A stretch of 64,000 nucleotides of DNA from Acholoe squamosa (Eukaryota; Annelida; Polychaeta; Phyllodocida; Polynoidae). The stretch lies in NCBI GenBank assembly GCA_949317995.1, contig OX439040.1, positions 75,985,972 through 76,049,971 of the forward strand, read 5' to 3'. This document shows, in pieces, positions 53,906 to 64,000 of the stretch; position 1 is the first letter of the stretch, and each line of letters opens with the position of its first letter. The notes below the pieces were generated by a model, which saw only the letters and a list, made by a program, of their open reading frames with translations, was not told where the DNA came from and ran no database searches. The translations under genes and the position numbers were made by a program.

Positions 53906-54269
53906 CGATATTCTCTCTGGGAGACAAGTTCTGCTTATCATGTCGGATGGACTGACCATGCTCATTATACCGCTTATCGCTCCGCCTGTCATATAGCATC
54001 GCATTGCGTTGGTCAGTGTGCCGATCATCATATTGATCATCGTCACGTTCGAACCGCTGATCACCACGTCCATTGGTGTGTTGCCCAGAATCGGGCTCAT
54101 GATGCCACTGGCTACCTCTATCACCATGTCCCCCATCAACATTTTGATGGGGATACGTCAGACCATGTTGCCCCTGGCGGTTAGCCCTCATGTAACATGG
54201 GTAGAAATCCGGTTGCTCGCTAGGCATCGCTGAGCAGGACACATGCTCGCGGGGGTACTGATCTGCCAT
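53805..54269 (-). CDS. Unassigned Arg/Asp/Gln/His-rich protein in the LTR element
   Basis: 154 residues from the ATG at 54269 (MADQYPREHV). It lies on the element's coding strand near its 3' end. The composition is strongly hydrophilic (Arg, Asp, Gln, His, Asn) with no zinc finger, protease, RT or integrase motif, and no membrane segment. It may be a relic of an element protein or a low-complexity accessory frame. Overlapping plus-strand frames here are shadows. Function unknown. Confidence 0.35.
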   Translation of the reverse strand: MADQYPREHVSCSAMPSEQPDFYPCYMRANRQGQHGLTYPHQNVDGGHGDRGSQWHHEPDSGQHTNGRGDQRFERDDDQYDDRHTDQRNAMLYDRRSDKRYNEHGQSIRHDKQNLSPRENIVVRNSWDEETPIESCGTRRPGWRNVARLLDVES

Positions 54270-54299
54270 TGTGGAACCTAGCACTAATGGAGCTGGAGG

Positions 54300-57200
54300 G
54301 ATGGGGGAAGCAAGTAAAGTATCAAGTCAAACACACCAGGAGAATGTTCCTGTTTTTTTGTTTTTTTTTAAAAAGGATATGTTTGATTCTGCAACAATCT
54401 AGCTGTCTTCCCTCCTGTCCACGCCTTGGATAAATGGCAGCACTGGAATCAACCTGGGTTAGACAACAATGCAAAAGAGGGTAGGGGGTAGGGAGGGGGG
54501 GTCCCTTATCTAAGATGATTATGTATCCGGTAACACTGTAAAATTTACTTCCTGTATAAATGTGAATCGGTAGTCAATATACAAATTACCAATCAGTACA
54601 GGTATACTTGAACAATGATGATCATAAGATTCGGGTAACCAATACCATGAGATATCCGATATAAGATAGTCACTACTTTCAGAATGAATGTACAATTAAA
54701 GAATGAAAAGTTGACAATTGCTGGACACAGTCTTAATCAGTCATGAGACTGACAGCCATAGACCATTAATGGTGGGTAACTAATCTAATTTGCTGACTTT
54801 GACTCTGTGACAATTAAAACCTTGAGAGTATAGGATATTAGCATATTAGGCTATGGAGGCCGCCATCTTGATTAGGCCCCCTAATCTAGAGCAGGGCATT
54901 CTGGGTAAATTTCTTATCAGCCTCCAGAACAATGGGCAGTGATAAGACTGATAAGCTGCACCCTGTCCCTTATCTTAATCACCCCAAGTACCTAGAGCTC
55001 TATTGTTTCAGGTGTGAGGTAAGGTGATAACCCTGATAGGGAGACAATGCCCTGATTAGCTTACATGTGGTGTCAAACAGGAATTTCAATGATCTATTAC
55101 TCATTTATTATAGAAATTTAATCTATATCTGGCTAATCTACTTAAAGCTGTTGATATGAAAAACCCACATATATATGATTTATAGAAAAATCCCAATTAT
55201 AGTAATTAATTGGCAGGTTGTCAAGCTAGACTATACAAAGAAGCCAAATAATGATCTAGCCATCCGTACCCGGCTATTTAGTTACAAATAATGTGCATAA
55301 AATCCTCTAGTGCAACCCAATGATTCACAAAGGAGTGAAAATCAAGAACCTTATCCCAAAATATTTCCTAGACAAATGCAAAGATGGATCCTGCCAGATT
55401 TTCTCCAGCATCTGACACTTAATCCTGAATCCATATCTGTGTTCATAAGCTAACCAACATTCCCAATCCAGACCCAACTCTATATATCCTCTTAAACACC
55501 TAAGTTCTAAACAAAACCCTAAACTGCCTGGGATAAATTATATAAGGAAGAACGTGTACAATGTTAGTGGACAGTTTGCTACATGAAATGATAGTATAGA
55601 CCAGTCTGATACAACTATTCAGGCAGAGGGACAACTTTCCCACGTGCAGGTGGAGGAGTGTGGGGGCACTGGTGGATAGCAACTCTTGCCGCCACCAGGG
55701 GTATAAACGGCCGCTGGGTGGCACTGCTGAAACCACAGCATGCACAGGAGGGTGGGGGCACTGGTGAGGGGAGAAAGTACCCTTTTCACGACAATATTTT
55801 GAGTTCTATTCTGGAGAAGGTACCCCTTTCCTGGGCAGAAAAATTGAATATTTGCTTGAAAAAAAAAAGTCGAGATTATAAGAAAAATAATGGCCTCTTG
55901 ATATTTATCCCTAACTTTGGTTCTAGTTGGAATATTTCAAAATTTCTTTCACCATTGGAAAGCCCTTTAAATAGGTACCCCTCTAAGCCCAAATTTGGCT
56001 CAAAAGGGCCCCTTTTAACGGGTCTGGGCGGGTCCGCTCCTATAGTCCAAAAAGTACCGGGGGGGGGGTGCTGGTATGCAGACCCACGGACAGCAAGGAG
56101 GGGAGGGGGTGGACAGCGGCAGAGGGACAAACTTTCCCACGTGCAGGTGGGGGGGCAGGGAGGCAGGGGGTGCTGGTAGGCAGACTAACGATAGTGTAAC
56201 TCCGGTCACCACTAGGGGTGGGGATGCGTTTATGACCGTTGGGATATTTGGCAGGATGTTATCTTTAGATTTGGTAATCCTTAACCCTTTTGTGCCTAGA
56301 ATAGCAAAAGTGCGCTCTTAACCATCTATGTATGTTCAACAGACCATCATAGGTTTAATATTGATCGGATTATGATAATTCTAGTATCAAAAGTTTCGTC
56401 ATGTTAAGAGCTTTCCAATTATACCAAATATGTTATGGTGCATTAGGGATGTAATTACTAATAAAAGCTATTGCAGAAAATAATGGATTGAAAATAGGCT
56501 TAAAATACATGAAAAGTGTGCGCTCTAGCCATGAGAAAAACAGGAAAATAATATGTCATTCACTACACTATGCAAACGTTTGAATTGTGCTTCATTTTGG
56601 ACTGAAATTCAGGGAGGGTGTCAGCACTACAATGGTCGGCGCCCAACAATGCAGGGTGGCACCACACACGGGTGGAGGCACGTCTGCCTGGCAGCAGACA
56701 AACAGAGCACTTTCCCACGTGCATGTGGGAGGGGGGGCGGGGAGCACACCTGGTGAGCAGTTGGCAGTTGGTCACGTGGATACGGGCAGAGTATAAGAGG
56801 GCGGGGGGGGGGGGAGGGGTGGACACCACTAGGGGTGGGGATGCGTTTATGACCGTTGGGATATTTGGCAGGATGTTATGTCTAGATTTAATCATCAGTA
56901 ATTGGCAGCAACAACGCATCCACTTCATATACCAGATGCCCTATCATGAAGACACGGCAGACAAACAGAGCCTTTCCCACGTGCATGTGTGAGGGGGGGG
57001 GGGCGAACAGACTACCAGCAGGTAGGGCTACTGTGGCCTCCTGGTGGCAGGAGCGGGTGGAGTAACTCCCGTCGCCACTGGGTGGACAGAGCACTGACAC
57101 CACGGGGATGCGGGCGGAGTAGGCGTCTGTGACGGTTGGGGATGGGGACAGGATGTTATCTTTAGATTTACTGATCCTTAATTGGCGGCAACTGTGTGTG

Positions 57201-57880
57201 TCTCCCGACGTGTCTGGTGCCACTTAAAGGTGTAAAGCCAGCCCAGCACGTTTTACTTCCTGAACTGACGAGAATACTTTTAGCAACACAAAAATGTGCA
57301 TGTTTTATTTATTTATTTTTTTTGGTTCACGTTTGTCTTTTGGCAAGACCCTCCTGGTGACGGGGAACAAACACACCACTTTCCCACGTGCAGGAGGAGG
57401 AGTGTGGGGGCAGGGTGTTACCACTAAGGAGGGGAGGCGTTTTCGGCCGTCACTCCTGTGATCCTCAATTCCAGACACCCAAAGTTAATTATCCGCAGTT
57501 TTACAAAATGAGATACAGGCAGACCTTACCCCAGTATAGGTACCAACTTATAATAAGGGAATATCAAAAGAAACAAAAGATTCTGTCAGGTTTCCTCCAG
57601 CGTCTGGCATTCAATCCAATATATCCTTACAATATCAACCTATTTAACCCACTGTATACTCCTCTAATAGGAGTCTTATCAAGACAACAAAAATGATCAC
57701 CTGGGCTTACTAATACAACGCACACTTGTACAATGTCAATGAACAATTTCAGTAATAAAATGATAGTTTCAAGCAGTCTGATATAAATATAATTTGGATT
57801 CAGGGTCCGGGGGTGGGAGACAAAGAGAACTATATCTCTGCCTCCCAGAACTCCTAGAATTCTGGGAATTCCAGGAATTC
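54300..57880 (-). other. Interior of the LTR element, no gag or pol recognised
   Basis: Left part (54300-55500) is AT-rich non-coding sequence with a CCGCCATCTTGATT word near 54858. The right part holds four or five copies of a G-rich module with CTTTCCCACGTGCA, several followed by GGGGATGCGTTTATGACCGT and TTTGGCAGGATGTTAT. A longer duplication links 55385-55620 with 57575-57790 (TTTCTCCAGCATCTGACA versus TTCCTCCAGCGTCTGGCA; GTACAATGT; CAGTCTGATA). Many frames cross the G-rich repeats but none is recognisable. Confidence 0.6.
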
Positions 57881-57881
57881 T

Positions 57882-57900
57882 ATCCCACTTCTGACACCAG
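57882..57900 (-). other. Primer-binding site complementary to tRNA-Leu
   Basis: The plus strand shows ATCCCACTTCTGACACCAG. CCCACTTCTGACA plus CCA is the 3' end of an animal tRNA-Leu, so on the minus strand this is the primer site one base inside the 5' LTR. Confidence 0.82.
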
Positions 57901-58346
57901 TGTAATAGTTTTGGGCATTGGAGAATTATTTGGTAATTTAGATTAAACTATAAGCCTAACTCCAGGGGGAGACTAAGGCTGGGGATGATTGAAGATGGCC
58001 AATTCTATAAAGTCTACATAATGGAAACAAGACAGACTCTTTCAACTATAATGAATACTTATATTGTCCACAAACGGTACAAAACCTCAAATACAATATG
58101 ATAGTCACAAGTCAGCAGTAATAATGTAATAATCCTAACCCTGCACAAACCACCCACCAAAAATGGAGCTCTATGGCTTACCTTCCTGGTTGACTGGTCT
58201 CTGGTGCAAAAGTGACCAGTGGTCAGTTACACAGTCCCCACCAACCTGCCTGCCTAGGTCACATGACCTCCAGCCCTACAGGTGGAGCCACAAGAGGGTG
58301 ATATAATGTTACCCGGTGGTTCCCGCCCATAGGGGTTCCCGTTACA
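57901..58346 (-). repeat. LTR (5' LTR in element sense)
   Basis: 446 bp, TGTAATAG to CCGTTACA on the plus strand. Apparently identical to 53018-53463. Confidence 0.92.
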
Positions 58347-59229
58347 CCCTCACAACTATGCTCATCACTCATCATTCTCATATTCTTTACTGCCATGGCA
58401 TCATGCATGGTTTGAATATGTGAATTTTCCATATTTCCTTTTATTGACACCTTTAAATATTAACAAGGAATGAACCCCACAACTCTAGAAAGTCGAAACT
58501 CCTGATCCTGATTTGGCAACCAGTAGATAATTAGGAAAATGCCTGGATTTGCCTGTGAATAATCTTTTTCCACAAAAAGAAATTGCCAATTTTCTAATGT
58601 TGACTCACGACACTTAGATAACAGGAATAAATCACTTTTCAGGTATCCTCCTGAAAGAAAGATGGATGTTTCTGATTCATATATAAAGGACAAGGCGAAA
58701 GGAAACGTCCAGACTAAGTCCACCGCAAAAAGCGCCACCTGACAGCCGTAGCACCAGCCCGCGTCTCTCTGACGTCAGTTCCGGCATCTGACCGACATGG
58801 TGCTCCACATCCACCAGAGGCAGTGGTCAAACTGCTCTCACCACATGTGTCCCCTCTGTCACATCCAAGGCCTTCCTTAGGTTACTCTAGCACCCTGTGG
58901 TTCGGTTAACCATCAGGGAACCACTGTTACAGGAAACCAAAACATGCTGTTTATTTCAGGTGGTTGATAGAACATCCATCATACATCCCTTCCAGTCAGC
59001 AGGAACAGGAGTTCCCATTACTGTAGTCAGAAAGTTTTGCAGGGGAGTAGCAAGTTAACCACAGTTCTGGTGGCTACTAGAACTGTCATGTGGTGCTGGG
59101 TATGACTGTATCCCTGACTTTCTGAGGGATGAGTGGATATGTCATGGGAGTTCCATGGAGCAAGGTATTGGTTAGGTACTGGTGGCTATCTGGAAGGTCG
59201 AAGATACCAAGGTGTTGGATACATTGATG
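58347..59229. other. No gene seen; CRE/ETS-like promoter words near 58770
   Basis: CTGACGTCAGTTCCGGCATC (about 58770-58789) joins a CRE-like TGACGTCA to an ETS-like TTCCGG, followed at 58797 by an ATG in only 32 codons of frame. This might be a promoter fragment; no splice donor or protein is convincing. The minus-strand 92-codon frame (58460-58738) starts at a non-ATG codon and has no domain. Confidence 0.3.
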
Positions 59230-59333
59230 TAAAGGAAGTGACTAGCAAGCCGACTGATCAGCACTTCATTGGTGCATCATGCTGAATAATTGACATGATG
59301 CACCAATGCATAAGTGGGTCTTATAGGGTTAAC
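59230..59333. repeat. MITE-A fragment
   Basis: CAGCACTTCATTGGTGCATC, CATGATGCACCAATGCATAA and the right end CTTATAGGGTTAA. Confidence 0.55.
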
Positions 59334-59830
59334 TAAAACTTCATCTGCTTGCTCACTGAGATATGACTCACACTAGTATAATGGTAAAACATATAAAAGA
59401 ATTAAATCCTTTTATCTAATCTTATCAGGGCTCTTGATGATGCATTTAAACCAAAATGAATCGTCTTTCTGATCAGTACTTACAATGGCCGCCAGGACGA
59501 CAATTGAGTTTTACCCTGATGAATGAATAGCACATCTAAGACTGTCACTCCCAATTCTACTGGTGACTTGACGTCTATTCTTAATGAAACTCTACCTCTA
59601 TAGGATGACTAATACAATTCTCCCTCTGGTAGCTATTTTTCTAATCAGTTTCACTAGATTCTCCATTCAGTATCAGTAATTACACGCCAGATGACTAACT
59701 CCGTTAATGGCGCTCGGTCGCTCTGATAGTCAAGGTGGAATGGAAGATAGTGATTTGATTACATCAATGACTTGGAGATTTTATTCGCTGAAATGACTTC
59801 TGTCAATAGCTGATCATCAAGCTATAGAAA
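59334..59830. other. No gene seen; unique island
   Basis: No repeat homology in the window. The stretch 59690-59815 holds GATTTGATTACATCAATGAC and several ATTA/TAAT cores; a regulatory element is possible but unproven. Confidence 0.35.
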
Positions 59831-60053
59831 TCCTTTAAGGGCCGCTGATGCATTGATTCATCCATTGGTCGTCATGATGCAACTCGCCAGGACTCGTTCT
59901 CATTCCGACCCTATAGGTTCGATACACCACCTACCGGCAGGTCGGCATGATGCTCCAATGAAGTGCTGGCCAGCAGTCTCCCCAGCACTTCATTGGTGCA
60001 TCATGACGACCAATGGGCATGATGCACTCCTGCTTCAGCAGCCCTTAAAGCGT
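59831..60053. mobile_element. MITE-A copy
   Basis: Left end CCTTTAAGGGCCGCTGATGC; hairpin GATGCTCCAATGAAGTGCTG facing CAGCACTTCATTGGTGCATC; right part GGGCATGATGCACTCCTGC and CAGCCCTTAAAGCG. Confidence 0.7.
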
Positions 60054-60172
60054 TTACCCTCTCAGGGCAAGGTATCTAGTTAGTATAGTTAATATGATTT
60101 AAGGCATGATACATGGCACCCTCCAATTCTTATGATGCAATGATAAAGGAAACATGTAAGGTTTACTGTATC

Positions 60173-60252
60173 ATATAGCATTGGTCGTCATGATGCATAG
60201 ACTCGGCACGGGTGAGACCACTTGCAACTCCTAATGAGTCAATTCTCCATAA
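60173..60252. repeat. MITE-A-like flank left of MITE-B
   Basis: GCATTGGTCGTCATGATGCA and ACGGGTGAGACCACTTGC are diverged MITE-A words that stop at MITE-B. Confidence 0.4.
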
Positions 60253-60478
60253 ATCCCAGCAAATTGTTGTCATCTGTCGCCATGATTGGTCATCAATGGT
60301 CACTCCTTTTTGAGTGATAACTCATTCCGTCATCTTTCGCCATTGTGTGTTAGACTCATGTGGCATAGCAATTGCTATTCCTGGTGATCTTGTGCTATAA
60401 CGACATCGTGTTCCATCTAGCGACATGTGTGAGCCACTTAACACAGGTTGACGAGGACTCACGACAATTTGCTGGGAT
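60253..60478 (+). mobile_element. MITE-B, 226 bp, copy 2
   Basis: Same length, ends and interior as 51043-51268, with a handful of base differences. It again lies amid MITE-A-like sequence (ACATCATGCAGACCCTAATG follows at about 60500). Confidence 0.85.
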
Positions 60479-60689
60479 GCTATATAAATACATTTATACA
60501 TCATGCAGACCCTAATGGGTTGATATGAATCATAAGCCATTACAACGTATGAATACAGTCCTAGCAAGGAGACGAATTATAGGTAAAATGAGACATAGAG
60601 GCCTTAAACTGGTTTTATAGTGTGCCATCACCTGTTTTCTTAAGGCTTCCAAGGGAGATGTTGGTTCACTTCCAGCCTGCTACTTTTAC

Positions 60690-60966
60690 CCTTTAAGCAG
60701 TTAAGGGCCGCTTATGCAGGAGTGCATCAGGCCCATTGGTCGTCATGATGCACCAATGAAGTGCTGGCAAAACTGTTTGCCAGCACTTCATTGGAACATC
60801 ATATCAACCTTCAGAGACTGTATCACTGTATCGATCCTGTATGGCTGTCATGATACATGAATGCAGCCCAAGTGAGTAACTCACCAGGGCTGCATTCATG
60901 TATCATGACAACCAATTGGCAGGATGTATTAATGCTTTAATGGTCCGCAAAGGGTAAAGGGTTAAA
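60690..60966. mobile_element. MITE-A, near-complete copy
   Basis: TTTACCCTTTAAGCAGTTAAGG and GCAGGAGTGCATCAGGCCCA at left. Hairpin one is GATGCACCAATGAAGTGCTGG facing CCAGCACTTCATTGG; hairpin two is ATGAATGCAGCCCAAG facing CAGGGCTGCATTCAT. Right end AAAGGGTAAAGGGTTAAAG. Confidence 0.75.
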
Positions 60967-62607
60967 GAGTCCAAGCAAACAGTGAAGGTGGATTCAATCA
61001 TCACAGTTCTAAATTACCCCCGACCTTTGCCGCACCATGCCACACCCGAGCTCTCAACATGCGATGCACACATTATAGTTTAGGGCACAACAAGCCTAAT
61101 GACTTCAAACTTTACTCTCTTTTTTTTCAGAAAATTGAACAAAAAGTCTAGGTGCTCAAATAAACACCTCATATTGATCTAAAGCAGCAGGGTAAAGGCA
61201 TATTGAAAATATAATGAGCTCTTTGAATAGGTTAATGGACAAATAAGTTGGAAATAAAGACGTTCCCTAAAAGGACATTACCTCAGGAGAGGGATATAAT
61301 TATGTACATATTCTCAATGACAGATTGCAAAGACAATCATTGTTGCCATTAGTATCAAAATCAAATTACCATAGGTATGATACTGGAACAAGGAGATGTA
61401 TAGGCCTACTGCCCTTGAACAAAGGCCAGTCCTGAAAAAAAATCGCCGGAGGCAAGTGGTTTTAAAATTGAAATTCACACTATAAACATTGTCTCAAATA
61501 AGTGTCGGCCCTGTATTAGTGCTGAGGATAGAGTGGTATTGAAATATATAAGCATCGGGGCGCTTAACCAGGACAAAGAGGTCTTTTTTCTTACACTTAA
61601 CAACCCTCCAGCAGACTGGGGTATTTGAGGCTGTTGATATCAATCATTGATTTATAGGCTTCTCTATTCTAACCACCTAACAACCTCTATCCAGTAACCA
61701 GTCTCTCCCCCATGCACCCATCCTCACTTCTGATACATGGGAGTCTAAGGACAGAAAAGGGAGTATTTCAGGTTATGAGACCTAGCCTAGTGCAACATCA
61801 TTTCCTCAATGTTAGAGAAAGATATTGGGCCATCCTTTGGGTATATAATCTTTCTGCAAGTCCCAGTAGCGGCCTGATTTGGAATCATGGAAAGGAAAGT
61901 CGATTGCATGATACTTTTCTCTTCTCTTTTATTTTCTTTCGGTGGGAGGGGGGGGGGGTACACAAGCTATGTTAACAATCAGGATAGTTTATAGGTATCG
62001 CTGTGTCGTGCAACACTTTGAAAGCATTAGCAAGTTTCGTTCTGGTAATGGTCTCGATACTTACCCTAACAAAAAGGTGCTGACTCAGCCTTTTGAACCA
62101 GGTCTTGCCCCCAATAACCCTTCCTCCCTACCCCATCCCATGATATAGACTCAGGTAGCAAGAATAAGAACCCTTCCTAAAGATCAGTTTCTTTAGACTA
62201 GAAAAGTTTAGGATGGCTTTTAGATTAGGTTACCTAAACTAGCCTTGTAGATCAGGTCCAACTCTTTCTTCGATTTTGATAAATAAAAAAAGAAAGAACT
62301 TATAAGTTGGTTTCTTTTGTCTTTAAATTGGATTATGCTAACCAGCAACAGGAACCAACATCTACGAGGGAAAGAGGGGGGGACAATATATGCAATTTAA
62401 TCAGCGATCAACAATGTATGCATAACTAAATAAAGGGAGGGGGGCAGGGAGAGTGTGTTTTGGTGGTACACGGTCAGACAATGCCTGCAGGGTCTAAGTA
62501 CCCTATAGTTACACTAGTTCTCCTTCACACAACTAGGAGGCCTGGCCAGTAGGGGTCTGTGAGTGTGACAGACTGATGGTGCCATTGTTTGTTAGGTTAT
62601 GTTCATC
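60967..62607. other. No gene seen; family E copies at 61150-61245 and 61485-61590
   Basis: CATTGTCTCAAATAAGTGTC and GGTATTGAAATATATAAGCA match family E. A run of Gs lies at 61950-61960. The frames at 61712-62148 are not recognisable; the second starts in the G run. Confidence 0.4.
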
Positions 62608-62870
62608 CTTTAATCCTTTAAGGGCTGCTGATACAGGAGTGCATCATACCCCTATGTTGTCGTGATGCACCAATGAGGTGCTGGCGAGACCGCTCGCCAG
62701 CAATTAATTGGAGCATCATTGCCAACCCTCCAGAAGTTTGTGTATCAACCACGTATGGTCTGCATGATGCATGGATGTTGCCCCGGCAAGTCACCAGGGC
62801 TGCATTCATGCATCATGACAAAAAATTGGCACAATGCACTCCTTAATTAGCGACCCTCAAAGGTTTCATG
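62608..62870. mobile_element. MITE-A copy
   Basis: Left TTAATCCTTTAAGGGCTGCT; GATGCACCAATGAGGTGCTGG facing CCAGCAATTAATTGGAGCATC; GGATGTTGCCCCGG facing CCAGGGCTGCATTCATG; right end GCGACCCTCAAAGG. Confidence 0.7.
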
Positions 62871-62939
62871 TATACTGTAAAGAGAACATTCTGTCAAAAT
62901 AGTAATAGTTCACCGGCACCTTTGAGACAAAGGTTAATA

Positions 62940-63245
62940 TTTCAATGGAGATTCCTCATCACACAGTGCTTTACTGTTAAATGAAGATTCCTCATTATGC
63001 TTTACTGTTAAATGGAGACTCCTCATTACACAGTGCTTACTGTTAAATGGAGATTCCTCATTATACAGTGCTTACTGTTAAATGACAACTTCTCATTACA
63101 AAGTGCTTACTGTTAAATGGAGACTCCTCATTACACAGTGCTTTACTGGTAAATGACGACTTCTCATTACACAGTGCTTACTGTTAAATGAAGATTCCTC
63201 ATTATGCTTTACTGTTAAATGAAGATTCCTTATTATGCTTTACTG
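62940..63245 (+). repeat. 35/36-bp minisatellite, first block
   Basis: Units with TTACTGTTAAATGGAGATTC and CTCATTACACAGTGC, more diverged (GACAACTTC, GAAGATTCC, some units lacking ACACAGTG) than the second block. Confidence 0.88.
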
Positions 63246-63544
63246 TTAATTGTAAAACAGCTGGCAGTGCTCTGCTGCACGATAGAAGTGACCTTGAGTG
63301 CATTATAGCAGTACAGTGCATGCCTGAGCAAGGTCACCATAGCTGTAAAACAGTCAAGTGCCATTAATTGGTGTAGGAATACCTTGATTGGGTACTTGAT
63401 TGATTGAAAGGAAATGTACAATGTTTTATAAGGACAATAGACAACTCCCTCTATTCTAACCACCTAACAACCTCTATCAGATGCATTCATGCATTATAGG
63501 ACAACAGACAGTCTCGATGTGAAGAAGATCATTGTCTATTCTCT
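63246..63544. other. Unique spacer between minisatellite blocks
   Basis: About 300 bp without repeat units. CCTCTATTCTAACCACCTAA with CAACCTCTATC here also occurs near 61660-61690, suggesting a local duplication from about 1.8 kb upstream. Confidence 0.5.
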
Positions 63545-64000
63545 AAATGGAGATTCCTCATTAAACAGTGCTTTACTGTTAAATGGAGATTCCTCATTAC
63601 ACAGTGCTTTACTGTTAAATGGAGATTCCTCATTACACAGTGTTTTACTGTTAAATGGAGATTCCTCATTACACAGTGCTTACTGTTAAATGGAGATTCC
63701 TCATTACACAGTGCTTTACTGTTAAATGGAGATTCCTCATTACACAGTGTTTTACTGTTAAATGGAGATTCCTCATTACACAGTGCTTTACTGTTAAATG
63801 GAGATTCCTCATCACACAGTGCTTACTGTTAAATGGAGATTCCTCATTACACAGTGCTTTACTGTTAAATGGAGATTCCTCATTACACAGTGTTTTACTG
63901 TTAAATGGAGATTCCTCATTACACAGTGCTTTACTGTTAAATGGAGATTCCTCATCACACAGTGTTTTACTGTTAAATGGAGATTCCTCATCACACAGTG
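63545..64000 (+). repeat. 35/36-bp minisatellite, second block, runs off the window
   Basis: About 13 highly similar units of TACTGTTAAATGGAGATTCC plus TCATTACACAGTGCTT. Units differ mainly as GCTTTACTG, GTTTTACTG or GCTTACTG. On the minus strand the 36-bp units keep a 12-residue period open, which is not a gene. Confidence 0.93.

Larger units (their letters stand above)
53018..58346 (-). mobile_element. LTR retrotransposon, non-autonomous (LARD-like), young
   Basis: Two direct repeats of 446 bp (53018-53463 and 57901-58346) look identical by eye and end TG...CA. Reading the minus strand, the upstream LTR is followed after one base by TGGTGTCAGAAGTGGGAT, complementary to the 3' end of a tRNA-Leu. 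The downstream LTR is preceded by a polypurine tract. The strand is thus minus. The 4.4-kb interior has no recognisable gag, protease, RT or integrase, so it looks like a mobilised derivative rather than an autonomous element. Identical LTRs mean very recent insertion. No exact target duplication was found at the outer edges. Confidence 0.88.

Noticed and set aside
53726-54233. Plus-strand frames of 66-152 codons
   Set aside because: They are the opposite strand of the Arg/Asp/Gln-rich minus-strand frame inside a minus-strand element.
55658-57223. Several frames over 80 codons in the G-rich part of the LTR element
   Set aside because: They cross repeated G runs on both strands in several phases and show no domain. 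Composition explains them.
62940-64000. CRISPR-like array
   Set aside because: Units are contiguous with no unique spacers; it is a minisatellite in eukaryotic DNA.

Overview
The window reads as repeat-rich, gene-poor nuclear DNA from an animal, most likely an aquatic invertebrate. Reasons: a Ngaro-type tyrosine-recombinase retrotransposon, an LTR element primed by tRNA-Leu, many short inverted-repeat elements (MITEs), AT microsatellites, and no dense run of long host reading frames. I cannot name the phylum from sequence alone. No complete host gene was recognised; the best trace is a possible promoter and first coding exon at 39.0-39.1 kb.

Layout. 0-9.3 kb: non-coding DNA with MITE copies (a hairpin-rich family called MITE-A here), a 51-bp tandem repeat, one MITE with a 6-bp target duplication (3273-3603), and a long foldback element (4920-5206). 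9.33-14.27 kb: a whole-looking Ngaro-like retrotransposon with the order A1 - gag - RT/RNase H - tyrosine recombinase - B1A2 - B2, sitting inside a TA microsatellite. 14.3-20.2 kb: non-coding DNA, MITEs and a CAGT-rich patch. 20.23-37.78 kb: four diverged head-to-tail copies of a unit of about 3.7 kb. A 1.9-kb segment between the second and third copies carries a second gag-like frame with the same two zinc-finger signature as the Ngaro gag.

37.8-53 kb: non-coding DNA with a candidate first exon, a 46/50-bp minisatellite (39.87-40.27 kb), a 29-bp minisatellite of about 26 copies (47.40-48.15 kb), more MITEs and a 243-bp foldback (51778-52020). 53.02-58.35 kb: an LTR retrotransposon on the minus strand with two 446-bp LTRs that look identical, a tRNA-Leu primer site and a polypurine tract, but no recognisable gag or pol inside (a LARD-like non-autonomous element). 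58.4-64 kb: MITE-A copies, a 226-bp MITE also seen at 51.0 kb, and a 35/36-bp minisatellite running off the window end.

The coding content that can be assigned is almost all retroelement. Gag, RT/RNase H and recombinase of the 9.3-kb element would act together in copying its RNA to DNA and integrating a circle. The LTR element would need enzymes from a relative elsewhere. All comparisons between repeats were made by eye, so copy limits are approximate.
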